A DNA stretch of 64,000 bases. It comes from Streptomyces caniscabiei. GTDB taxonomy: Bacteria; Actinomycetota; Actinomycetes; Streptomycetales; Streptomycetaceae. Where the stretch lies: the NCBI RefSeq assembly GCF_014930365.1, contig NZ_JABXWI010000005.1, forward strand, positions 372,001 to 436,000. Reading direction: 5' to 3'. Position numbers and translations under genes: made by a program. The notes beneath the pieces were generated by a model. It saw nothing but the letters and a program-made list of their open reading frames with translations. It was not told where the DNA came from and made no database searches. Shown piece by piece: positions 16,474 through 24,154 of this stretch (position 1 is its first letter; every line of letters starts with the position of its first letter).

Positions 16474-17229
16474 TCACCGGACGGGGTGCCCGGCCCCCCG
16501 CAGCGCGTCCTTGACCTCGCCGATGCGCAGGTCGCCGAAGTGGAAGACGGAGGCGGCGAGGACGGCGTCGGCGCCCGCCTCGATGGCCGGGGAGAAGTCG
16601 GCGAGCTTGCCGGCGCCGCCGGAGGCGATGACCGGGACGGTCACGTGCTTGCGGACGGCGGTGATCATCTCCAGGTCGTAGCCGTCCTTGGTGCCGTCCG
16701 CGTCCATCGAGTTGAGCAGGATCTCGCCAGCACCCAGCTCGGCGGCCCGATGGGCCCACTCGACGGCGTCGATGCCGGTGCCCTTGCGGCCGCCGTGGGT
16801 GGTGACCTCGAAGGAGCCCGACTCGGTGCGGCGCGCGTCGACCGACAGGACCAGCACCTGGCGGCCGAACCGCTCGGCGATCTCGCGGATCAGGTCCGGG
16901 CGGGCGATCGCCGCCGTGTTGACGCCGACCTTGTCCGCGCCGGCCCGCAGCAGCTTGTCGACGTCCTCGGCGGTGCGGACGCCGCCGCCGACCGTCAGCG
17001 GGATGAAGACCTGCTCGGCGGTGCGGCGCACCACGTCGTAGGTGGTCTCGCGGTTGCCCGACGAGGCGGTGATGTCCAGGAACGTCAGCTCGTCGGCGCC
17101 CTCGGCGTCGTACACCTTCGCCATCTCGACGGGGTCGCCCGCGTCGCGCAGGTTCTGGAAGTTGACGCCCTTGACGACCCGGCCGTTGTCCACGTCCAGG
17201 CAGGGGATGACTCGGACCGCCAGGGTCAT
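16474..17229 (-). CDS. hisF: Imidazole glycerol phosphate synthase, cyclase subunit
   Basis: HisF uses ammonia from HisH to convert PRFAR to IGP and AICAR. The 251-aa (beta/alpha)8 barrel shows the catalytic aspartates in IPCLDVDNGRVVKGV (near residue 11) and VLSVDARR (near 130). It also has LDITAS, LTVGGGVRTAEDV, GADKVGVNTAA, GEILLNSMDADGTKDGYDL and ASGGAGKLADF with phosphate-binding loops. ATG 17229 is the start. It is the last his gene of the hisD-to-hisF run, and a RidA-family gene separates it from priA. Confidence 0.98.
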   Translation of the reverse strand: MTLAVRVIPCLDVDNGRVVKGVNFQNLRDAGDPVEMAKVYDAEGADELTFLDITASSGNRETTYDVVRRTAEQVFIPLTVGGGVRTAEDVDKLLRAGADKVGVNTAAIARPDLIREIAERFGRQVLVLSVDARRTESGSFEVTTHGGRKGTGIDAVEWAHRAAELGAGEILLNSMDADGTKDGYDLEMITAVRKHVTVPVIASGGAGKLADFSPAIEAGADAVLAASVFHFGDLRIGEVKDALRGAGHPVR

Positions 17230-17283
17230 GAATCCACGGCTCCTTAGAAAAAACCCAGAAAGGCGGCCAGGCCCGGCAGAGGC

Positions 17284-17676
17284 CTAGCCCCGGAATGCTT
17301 CGATCTCTACTTCGACGAGGATGCGCGGGTCGACGAAACCCTCCACGACCAGCAGGGTCGCGGCCGGACGCACCGGGTCGAAGATCTCCTTGTGGGCCCG
17401 CCCCACGGCCTCCACGTCCCGCATGTGCGTCAGGTACATCCGCGTACGGATGACGGACGCGGCGCCGAGCCCGAACTCGCCGAGCGCCTCGACCGCGCCG
17501 GTGAAGGCCACCTTGGCCTGCTCGTAGGGGTCGCCCTCCCCGTGGAGCACATCGCCTCTGAAGGCCGTCGTGCCCGCCACCAGCACACGGTCGCCCGCCG
17601 CGACGGCGCGCGCGAAACCGAAGGACTCCTCCCAGGGACTCCCGCTCTGCACCCGCCGCACGGCATCGGACGTCAT
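17284..17676 (-). CDS. RidA (YjgF/YER057c/UK114) family protein
   Basis: The 130-aa protein has the RidA fold pattern: GFARAVAAGDRVLVAGTTAF, DPYEQAKVAFTGAVEALGEFGLG, SVIRTRMYLTHMRDVEAVG with the conserved Arg, and PAATLLVVEGFVDPRILVEVEIEAF. RidA enzymes hydrolyse reactive enamine/imine intermediates such as 2-aminoacrylate made by PLP enzymes. ATG 17676 overlaps the priA stop (ATGA), so it is co-translated with priA and lies just ahead of hisF. Its presence in a his operon suggests a protective role in this pathway or for PLP enzymes generally, which is an inference. Confidence 0.93.
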   Translation of the reverse strand: MTSDAVRRVQSGSPWEESFGFARAVAAGDRVLVAGTTAFRGDVLHGEGDPYEQAKVAFTGAVEALGEFGLGAASVIRTRMYLTHMRDVEAVGRAHKEIFDPVRPAATLLVVEGFVDPRILVEVEIEAFRG

Positions 17677-18398
17677 GACGACACAGCCTCCAGGGCCTCT
17701 TCCAGGGTGAACGCCTTCGCGTACAGGGCCTTCCCGACGATGGAGCCCTCGACACCGAGGGGCACCAGCTCGGCGATGGCCCGCAGGTCGTCGAGGGAGG
17801 AGACGCCGCCGGAGGCGACGACCGGGCGGTCGGTGGCCGCGCAGACGTTCCTGAGCAGCTCCAGGTTCGGGCCCTGGAGGGTGCCGTCCTTGGCGATGTC
17901 CGTGACCACGTACCGCGCGCAGCCCTCCTTGTCGAGGCGCTCCAGCGCCTCGTAGAGGTCGCCGCCCTCGCTGGTCCAGCCGCGGCCCTTCAGGGTCGTC
18001 CCGCGGACGTCCAGGCCCACGGCGATCCTGTCGCCGTGCTCGGCGATGACCTTGGCGACCCACTCGGGGCTCTCCAGGGCGGCGGTGCCGAGGTTGACCC
18101 GGGTGCAGCCGGTGGCCAGGGCCTTCGCCAGGGAGGCGTCGTCCCGGATGCCGCCGGACAGTTCGACCTTGATGTCCATCGCGCGGGTGACCTCGGCGAC
18201 CAGGTCCCGGTTGTCGCCGGTGCCGAACGCGGCGTCCAGGTCGACCAGGTGCAGCCACTCGGCGCCCGCGCTCTGCCAGGCGAGCGCGGCCTGGAGCGGG
18301 GAGCCGTAGGAGGTCTCCGTGCCGGACTCGCCGTGGACGAGCCGGACCGCCTGGCCGTCGCGGACGTCGACGGCGGGGAGGAGTTCGAGCTTTGCCAT
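17673..18398 (-). CDS. priA: Bifunctional HisA/TrpF isomerase PriA
   Basis: In Streptomyces the PriA protein isomerises both ProFAR (histidine) and PRA (tryptophan), replacing separate HisA and TrpF. The 241-aa barrel has the two catalytic aspartates in LLPAVDVRDGQAVRL (near residue 11) and AVGLDVRGTTLKGRGW (near 130). ELSGGIRDD and ASGGVSSLDDL supply the phosphate sites. The GRGW segment is typical of the dual-substrate form. It starts at ATG 18398, 2 bases after the hisH stop, and its stop overlaps the RidA gene. No trpF is seen beside trpC, which fits the dual role. Confidence 0.95.
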   Translation of the reverse strand: MAKLELLPAVDVRDGQAVRLVHGESGTETSYGSPLQAALAWQSAGAEWLHLVDLDAAFGTGDNRDLVAEVTRAMDIKVELSGGIRDDASLAKALATGCTRVNLGTAALESPEWVAKVIAEHGDRIAVGLDVRGTTLKGRGWTSEGGDLYEALERLDKEGCARYVVTDIAKDGTLQGPNLELLRNVCAATDRPVVASGGVSSLDDLRAIAELVPLGVEGSIVGKALYAKAFTLEEALEAVSS

Positions 18399-18400
18399 GG

Positions 18401-19042
18401 CTACAGGGTTCCGATCCAGTTGTTCAGCAGCTGCGCTCCGGCGTCGCCGGACTTCTCGGGGTGGAACTGCGTGGCCCACAGGGCGCCGTTCTCCACGGCC
18501 GCCACGAACGGCTTGCCGTGCGTGGACCAGGTGACCTTGGGGCTGGTCAGGGCCGGGTTGTGCGTCTCCAGGGTCCAGTCGTGGACGGCGTAGGAGTGCA
18601 CGAAGTAGAAGCGGGCGTCGGCGTCGAGGCCGGCGAACAGCTCGGTGCCGGCCGGGGCGTCGACGGTGTTCCAGCCCATGTGGGGCACGATCTCGGCCTG
18701 GAGCGGCTCGACCGCGCCGGGCCACTCGTCGAGGCCCTCGGTCTCCACGCCGTGCTCGATGCCGCGTGCGAAGAGGATCTGCATGCCGACACAGATGCCC
18801 ATCACCGGGCGGCCGCCGGAGAGGCGCCGGTCGATGATCCAGTCGCCGCGCGCTTCCTTGAGGCCCTTCATGCAGGCGGCGAAGGCGCCGACGCCGGGGA
18901 CGAGCAGCCCGTCGGCGTTCATGGCCCTGTCGAAGTCACGGGTTATCTCGACCTCGGCGCCGGTGCGGGCGAGGGCGCGCTCGGCGGACCTCACGTTGCC
19001 GAAGCCGTAGTCGAAGACGACGACCTTCTTGGGGGCGCTCAA
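18401..19042 (-). CDS. hisH: Imidazole glycerol phosphate synthase, glutamine amidotransferase subunit
   Basis: HisH releases ammonia from glutamine for HisF. The 213-aa class I amidotransferase shows VVVFDYGFGNVRS, LLVPGVGAFAACMKGL, the nucleophile in PVMGICVGMQILF (Cys near residue 88) and the His/Glu pair in TQFHPEKSG. A TTG start at 19042 is chosen. GGAGG lies 7 bases upstream, and the TTG overlaps the stop of the preceding 54-aa gene (TTGA). GTG 19048 would leave no spacing to the Shine-Dalgarno site. Confidence 0.95.
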   Translation of the reverse strand: MSAPKKVVVFDYGFGNVRSAERALARTGAEVEITRDFDRAMNADGLLVPGVGAFAACMKGLKEARGDWIIDRRLSGGRPVMGICVGMQILFARGIEHGVETEGLDEWPGAVEPLQAEIVPHMGWNTVDAPAGTELFAGLDADARFYFVHSYAVHDWTLETHNPALTSPKVTWSTHGKPFVAAVENGALWATQFHPEKSGDAGAQLLNNWIGTL

Positions 19043-19203
19043 TTCCACACCTCCAGCCTCATGACACCGGCGACCAGGCACATCGCGGCGCCGACGGAGA
19101 GCAGCACGACGAGCTGCTTCGGCATCCCCTGCTTGACGAAGGAGATGATCCCGCCGACCAGGAAGAGGCCGACGACGATCAGGACGGTGGACAGCCCGTT
19201 CAC
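19039..19203 (-). CDS. 54-aa membrane protein between hisB and hisH
   Basis: The frame runs from GTG 19203, overlapping the hisB stop (GTGA), to a TGA overlapping the hisH TTG start (TTGA). The protein starts MNGLSTVLIVVGLFLVGGII and has two hydrophobic helices (about residues 4-22 and 31-48) joined by SFVKQGMPKQ. Exact overlap on both sides and a codon pattern like its neighbours argue that it is translated. I have seen a small integral membrane protein at this position in other Streptomyces his operons, but its role is unknown. Confidence 0.82.
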   Translation of the reverse strand: MNGLSTVLIVVGLFLVGGIISFVKQGMPKQLVVLLSVGAAMCLVAGVMRLEVWN

Positions 19204-19793
19204 AGCGCGCCCTTCGTGGAGGGCAGGATGCCGGCGGCGCGCGGGTCGCGCTCGGAGGCGTAGCGCAGCGCCCGGGCGAGCGCCTTGAACTGGCATTCGA
19301 CGATGTGGTGGGCGTTGCGCCCGTACGGCACGTGCACGTGCAGCGCGATCTGGGCCTGGGCGACGAAGGACTCCAGGATGTGCCGGGTCATCGTGGTGTC
19401 GTACTCGCCGATCATCGGCGCCATCTTCTCGGGCTCGGTGTGCACGAGGTAGGGGCGGCCGGAGAGGTCGACGGTGACCTGGGCGAGGGACTCGTCCAGC
19501 GGGACCGTGCAGTTGCCGAAGCGGTAGATGCCCACCTTGTCGCCGAGGGCCTGCTTGAAGGCGGCGCCCAGCGCGAGGGCGGTGTCCTCGATGGTGTGGT
19601 GGGAGTCGATGTGCAGGTCGCCGTCGGTCTTCACGGTCAGGTCGAACAGACCGTGCCGGCCGAGCTGGTCGAGCATGTGGTCGTAGAAGCCGACCCCGGT
19701 GGAGATCTCCGTCTTGCCGGTGCCGTCGAGGTTGATCTCGACGAGGACCGACGTCTCCTTCGTCGTGCGCTCTATGCGTCCTACGCGGCTCAT
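19200..19793 (-). CDS. hisB: Imidazoleglycerol-phosphate dehydratase
   Basis: HisB removes water from IGP to give imidazole-acetol phosphate. The 197-aa monofunctional enzyme lacks the phosphatase domain found in enteric HisB. The two manganese-binding repeats are visible: GFYDHMLDQLGRHG with DSHHTIEDTALALG, and GEYDTTMTRHILESF with GRNAHHIVECQFKALA. ATG 19793 overlaps the hisC stop, and the hisB stop overlaps the small membrane gene. A separate histidinol-phosphate phosphatase must exist elsewhere. Confidence 0.98.
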   Translation of the reverse strand: MSRVGRIERTTKETSVLVEINLDGTGKTEISTGVGFYDHMLDQLGRHGLFDLTVKTDGDLHIDSHHTIEDTALALGAAFKQALGDKVGIYRFGNCTVPLDESLAQVTVDLSGRPYLVHTEPEKMAPMIGEYDTTMTRHILESFVAQAQIALHVHVPYGRNAHHIVECQFKALARALRYASERDPRAAGILPSTKGAL

Positions 19794-20899
19794 GCGTTCT
19801 GCTCCTTCTTGAGTTCACGGACCGCGTCGAGGAACGCGTCGTTCTCTTCGGGGGTGCCGGCGGTGACCCGGAGCCAGCCCGGTACTCCGTTGTCCCGGAC
19901 CAGGACACCCCGGTCGAGGATCTGCTGCCACACGGTGTGGGAGTCGTCGAAGCGGCCGAACTGCACGAAGTTGGCGTCGGACGCGGTCACCTCGTAGCCG
20001 ATCGCCAGCAGCTCGGCCACCAGCCGGTCGCGCTCCGACTTCAGCTGTTCGACGTACTTCAGCAGCGTGCCGGTGTGCTCCAGGGCGGCCAGGGCGGTCG
20101 CCTGGGTGACGGCCGACAGGTGGTACGGCAGCCGGACCAGCTGGACGGCGTCCACGACCGCCGGGTGGGCGGCGAGGTAGCCGAGGCGCAGGCCCGCCGC
20201 GCCGAACGCCTTCGACATCGTGCGCGAGACGACGAGGTTCGGCCGGCCTTCGATCAGGGGCAGCAGCGAGTCGCCGTGGCTGAACTCGATGTACGCCTCG
20301 TCGACCACGACGAGCGACGGCTTCGCCGCCTGCGCGGCCTCGTACAGCGCGAGGACGGTCTCGCCCGGGACGGCGGTGCCCGTGGGGTTGTTGGGGGTGG
20401 TGACGAAGACGACGTCGGGCCGGTGCTCGGCGATCGCCTTCTCGGCGGCGGCGAGGTCGATCGTGAAGTCGTCGTTGCGGGGGCCGGAGATCCATTCGGT
20501 GCCGGTCCCTCGGGAGATCAGGCCGTGCATCGAGTACGAGGGCTCGAACCCGATCGCGCTGCGGCCGGGCCCGCCGAAGGTCTGCAGCAGCTGCTGGATG
20601 ACCTCGTTGGAGCCGTTGGCGGCCCACACGTTGGCGAGGCCGACCTCGTGGCCTGAGGTGTCCGTCAGGTACGCGGCGAGCCGGGTCCGCAGCTCGACGG
20701 CGTCCCGGTCGGGGTAGCGGTTGAGGTGCCGGGCCGCCTCCCGCACCCGCTCGGTGATCCGCTCGACCAGCGGCTCGGGCAGCGGGTACGGGTTCTCGTT
20801 GGTGTTCAGGCGTACGGGGACGTCGAGCTGGGGCGCGCCGTAGGGGCTCTTGCCGCGCAGTTCGTCCCGTACGGGGAGATCGTCGATTCCGAAGCTCAC
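19790..20899 (-). CDS. hisC: Histidinol-phosphate aminotransferase
   Basis: HisC is a PLP aminotransferase (fold type I) that makes histidinol phosphate from imidazole-acetol phosphate and glutamate. The 369-aa protein shows RLNTNENPYPLP, NRYPDRDAVELR, ANGSNEVIQQLLQTF, FVTTPNNPTGT, VVVDEAYIEFSH, the PLP lysine in VVSRTMSKAFGAAGLRLGY and a C-terminal arginine in GWLRVTAGTPEEN. GTG 20899 overlaps the hisD stop (GTGA). It is the second gene of the operon. Confidence 0.98.
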   Translation of the reverse strand: MSFGIDDLPVRDELRGKSPYGAPQLDVPVRLNTNENPYPLPEPLVERITERVREAARHLNRYPDRDAVELRTRLAAYLTDTSGHEVGLANVWAANGSNEVIQQLLQTFGGPGRSAIGFEPSYSMHGLISRGTGTEWISGPRNDDFTIDLAAAEKAIAEHRPDVVFVTTPNNPTGTAVPGETVLALYEAAQAAKPSLVVVDEAYIEFSHGDSLLPLIEGRPNLVVSRTMSKAFGAAGLRLGYLAAHPAVVDAVQLVRLPYHLSAVTQATALAALEHTGTLLKYVEQLKSERDRLVAELLAIGYEVTASDANFVQFGRFDDSHTVWQQILDRGVLVRDNGVPGWLRVTAGTPEENDAFLDAVRELKKEQNA

Positions 20900-22218
20900 T
20901 TGCCAGGTACCTTCCAGCCGAACCTTGCCTTGATCGCCGCGCCGTGCGCCGGGAGGTCCTCCGCCTCCGCCAGCGTCACCACGTGGTGCGCGACCTCGGC
21001 CAGCGCGTCCTCGGTGTAGTCGACGATGTGGATGCCGCGCAGGAAGGACTGGACGGACAGACCGGAGGAGTGGCAGGCGCAGCCGCCGGTCGGGAGCACG
21101 TGGTTGGAGCCGGCCGCGTAGTCGCCCAGGGAGACCGGGGCCCAGGGGCCGATGAAGATCGCGCCCGCGTTGACGACGCGCTCGGCGACGGCGGCGGCGT
21201 CGGCCGTCTGGATCTCCAGGTGCTCGGCGCCGTACGCGTTGACGACCCGCAGGCCCTCGTCGACGCCGTCGACCAGCACGATCGCGGACTGGCGGCCCGC
21301 GAGAGCCGGGCGGATGCGGTCCTCGATGTGCTTGGTGGCCTCGACCTGCGGCTGGAGTTCCTTCTCGACCGCGTCGGCGAGCGCGACGGAGTCGGTGACG
21401 AGCACGGCGGCGGCGAGCGGGTCGTGCTCGGCCTGGCTGATCAGGTCGGCGGCGACGTGCACCGGGTCGGCGGTGTCGTCGGCGAGGACCGCGATCTCGG
21501 TCGGGCCCGCCTCGGAGTCGATGCCGATGACGCCGGTGAAGTACCGCTTGGCGGCGGCCACCCAGATGTTGCCCGGTCCGGTGACCATGGGGGCGGGCGG
21601 GCAGGACTCGGTGCCGTAGGCGAACATCGCGACGGCGGTGGCGCCACCGGCCGCGTAGACCTCGTCGACGCCGAGCAGCGCGCAGGCGGCGAGGATCGTG
21701 GGGTGCGGCAGCCCGTCGAACTCGGCCTGCGCCGGGGAGGCCAGGGCGATCGAGGGGACACCGGCCTCCTGCGCCGGGACCACGTTCATGATCACGGAGG
21801 AGGGGTACACCGAGCGACCGCCGGGGGCGTAGAGGCCGACGCGCTCGACCGGCACCCACTTCTCGGTGACGGTGCCGCCGGGCACGACCTGGGTGGTGTG
21901 GGTGGTGCGGCGCTGCGCGCGGTGGACGGTGCGGGCGCGCCGGATCGACTCCTCCAGGGCCGCGCGGACGGCCGGATCGAGCTGCTCCAGGGCCTCGGTG
22001 AGGGCCTCGGCGGGGACCCGTACGGAGGTCAGGCGTACCCCGTCGAACTTCTCCGCGAAGTCGATCAGCGCCGCGTCGCCCCGATGATGCACGGCCTCGC
22101 AGATCGGACGCACCTTCTCCAGGGCGGCCGAGACGTCGAAGTCGGCTCGGGGCAGCAGGTCGCGCAGGGCGGGTCCCTCGGGGAGGGCGTCGCCGCGCAG
22201 ATCGATTCGGGAGATCAC
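20896..22218 (-). CDS. hisD: Histidinol dehydrogenase
   Basis: HisD carries out the last two NAD-dependent oxidations, histidinol to histidine, using Zn2+. The 440-aa protein has the characteristic ERVGLYAPGGRSVYPSSVIM, GVDEVYAAGGATAVAMFAYG, GPGNIWVAAAKRYFTGVIG, AGPTEIAVLADDTADP with SQAEHDP (zinc/catalytic region), and NHVLPTGGCACHSSGLSV. The GTG at 22218 (MISRIDLRGD) is preferred to the upstream ATG because the family begins there. It is the promoter-proximal gene of the minus-strand his operon. Confidence 0.97.
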   Translation of the reverse strand: MISRIDLRGDALPEGPALRDLLPRADFDVSAALEKVRPICEAVHHRGDAALIDFAEKFDGVRLTSVRVPAEALTEALEQLDPAVRAALEESIRRARTVHRAQRRTTHTTQVVPGGTVTEKWVPVERVGLYAPGGRSVYPSSVIMNVVPAQEAGVPSIALASPAQAEFDGLPHPTILAACALLGVDEVYAAGGATAVAMFAYGTESCPPAPMVTGPGNIWVAAAKRYFTGVIGIDSEAGPTEIAVLADDTADPVHVAADLISQAEHDPLAAAVLVTDSVALADAVEKELQPQVEATKHIEDRIRPALAGRQSAIVLVDGVDEGLRVVNAYGAEHLEIQTADAAAVAERVVNAGAIFIGPWAPVSLGDYAAGSNHVLPTGGCACHSSGLSVQSFLRGIHIVDYTEDALAEVAHHVVTLAEAEDLPAHGAAIKARFGWKVPGK

Positions 22219-22400
22219 AGGCCCAATTCTCTCAGACCCGTGTCGGCGGCCGTCCGCGCGTTCCAATGGCTGATACGGATCGGGCGGGAACCCGGAAGAT
22301 CCTCTTCACGTCTAGCGTTCAGGCTGTCACTCAGCGGGCATCACCAGCGTAAACAGTTGCGCGATACACGTGAATGCCGAGGACGGGGGATGGAAGAGTC
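22219..22400. promoter_or_regulatory. Divergent promoter region between hisD and a membrane protein gene
   Basis: These 182 bases must hold the promoter of the his operon (minus strand) and that of the plus-strand gene at 22401. The middle is less GC-rich than its surroundings (around 22300-22370). I cannot identify convincing -35/-10 pairs, a T-box or a leader peptide for histidine control. Confidence 0.45.
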
Positions 22401-23984
22401 GTGAGCGAGGGGCCCGGCATCCGGGACGACGGGGACCTGCCGGAGGACCTGACCGCCGCCGAGGCGGGCATGTGGCAGGCCTTCCGCAACGGCAGCGTGT
22501 ACGACCTGCGGGACGGGGACGTCGCCGTGGACGATCCGCACGGCGGTCACCCCTGGGGTCCCGAGCGGTCGGTGCGGGCCAGGATCGTGGCCTGGCTGCT
22601 GCTGGACGGCCCGCCCGCGCTGGCCGGCCGGGTGTCCGCGCTGAAGCTGGTCGGCGTCCAGATCAAGGGCGTGCTGGAGCTCGCGGGCGGCCAGGTGGTG
22701 CCGTACGTGGAGATGAAGGGCTGCCGGTTCGAGAAGGAGATCCTGCTGCCGGAGGCCCGGTTCACGACCGTACGGCTGGTGGACTGCTCGGTGCCCCGGC
22801 TGGAGGCCGCCCGGCTGCACACGGAGGGCGATCTGCATCTGCCGCGCTGCCGCTTCCACAACGGGGTGCGGCTGGCGGACGCCCACATCGGCACCGATCT
22901 GCTGCTCAACCAGGCGGTCGTCTACCGCGACCGGCACGGCCGTTCGCTCTCCGCCGACGGGCTGACCGTCGCCCAGGACGTCCAGGCCGAGATGCTGGAG
23001 TCGCACGGCGAGCTGAGTCTGCGCGGCGCGACCGTCGGCGCCTCGCTCAGCCTGCGCGGGAGCCGGCTCGCCAACCCCTACGGCCGCCTCGCCCTGAACG
23101 CGCCGCAGCTGACCGTCGAGCGCACCCTGTATCTGACCCCGGCCGGCGTCGGCAATCCGCTGCACACCAGCGGCAGCACCCCCGCGCGCGGGACCCGGGT
23201 GCAGCGCTTCGAGTGCCAGGGCGGGATCCGGCTGGACGACGGGCGGTTCGGGGACTCCGTCGACCTGGAGCGGGCCCGGTTCACCTTCACGGAGGAACAG
23301 GAGCTGTCGCTGCGCCGCGTCCAGGTGCCCGAGCTGCGCTTCCTCGGGGAGAGGCCCGAGCGCGGCAAGGTCGTCCTGTCCGGGGCCCGCGTCGGCGTCC
23401 TGATCGACAAGTCGGAGAGCTGGCCCGGCCCCGGCAACCTCCACATGGGCGGCTTCCAGTACGAGAGCCTCGTACCGCGCGGCCAGTTCCCGCTGGCGGA
23501 ACGGCTGGAGTGGGTGGCGGCGGCGACCGCCGAGTACAGCCCGGAGCCGTACGAGCGGCTGGCGACGGTGCTGCGGGCCGGCGGGGACGACGAGGGTGCC
23601 CGCGAGGTGCTCCTCGCCAAGCAGCGCCACCGGCGCGAGAACCTGCCGCTCGCCGCCAAGCTCTGGGGGTACGCGCAGGACTGGACGGTCGCCTACGGAT
23701 ACCGGCCGGGCCGGGCCGCGGTGTGGATGGCGGTGCTGTGGGCGCTCACCTCGTACGCCTTCTCGCACGCCGAGCATCCGCCGATGAAGAGCGGCGAACA
23801 CCCGGACTGGAACGCGTCCCTGTTCGCCCTGGACCTGCTGCTGCCGGTCATCGACCTCGGCCAGGTCGGCTACTGGCAGCTGGAGAACAGCTGGCAGTGG
23901 CTGGCGGCGGTGGTCATCATCCTGGGGTGGATCCTGGCGACGACGGTGGCGGCGGGCGCCACCCGCCTGCTGAGCAGGAACTGA
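22401..23984 (+). CDS. Beta-helix-like repeat protein with C-terminal membrane anchors
   Basis: The protein is 527 aa and starts at GTG 22401 (MSEGPGIRDDGDLPEDL), with GGAAGAG a few bases upstream. From about residue 75 to 360 it shows irregular repeats of about 20 residues alternating hydrophobic and polar positions (for example GVLELAGG, GDLHLPRCRFHNGVRLADAH, GELSLRGATVGASLSLRGSR). This suggests a right-handed beta-helix related to pentapeptide-repeat proteins. Near the C-terminus two hydrophobic helices are visible (AAVWMAVLWALTSYAF, WLAAVVIILGWILATTVAAG). Streptomyces homologues are often labelled membrane-associated oxidoreductase, but I see no cofactor-binding motif to support that. Function unknown. 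Confidence 0.8.
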   Translation: MSEGPGIRDDGDLPEDLTAAEAGMWQAFRNGSVYDLRDGDVAVDDPHGGHPWGPERSVRARIVAWLLLDGPPALAGRVSALKLVGVQIKGVLELAGGQVVPYVEMKGCRFEKEILLPEARFTTVRLVDCSVPRLEAARLHTEGDLHLPRCRFHNGVRLADAHIGTDLLLNQAVVYRDRHGRSLSADGLTVAQDVQAEMLESHGELSLRGATVGASLSLRGSRLANPYGRLALNAPQLTVERTLYLTPAGVGNPLHTSGSTPARGTRVQRFECQGGIRLDDGRFGDSVDLERARFTFTEEQELSLRRVQVPELRFLGERPERGKVVLSGARVGVLIDKSESWPGPGNLHMGGFQYESLVPRGQFPLAERLEWVAAATAEYSPEPYERLATVLRAGGDDEGAREVLLAKQRHRRENLPLAAKLWGYAQDWTVAYGYRPGRAAVWMAVLWALTSYAFSHAEHPPMKSGEHPDWNASLFALDLLLPVIDLGQVGYWQLENSWQWLAAVVIILGWILATTVAAGATRLLSRN

Positions 23985-24154
23985 CCGATTCCATACCGGA
24001 GTCGACCGTTTGCTTTGAACCGATCTCCGATACAGACAACCTGACTCGTCGTCCCTCCGTCTTCACAGCGAACCATCAATCCGCGAAACCACGACGGTGA
24101 GCACCCGGTCCGCGCGTGCGGAACCGGGCGAGGCGCAAAAGGGGGCCAGGCGCC

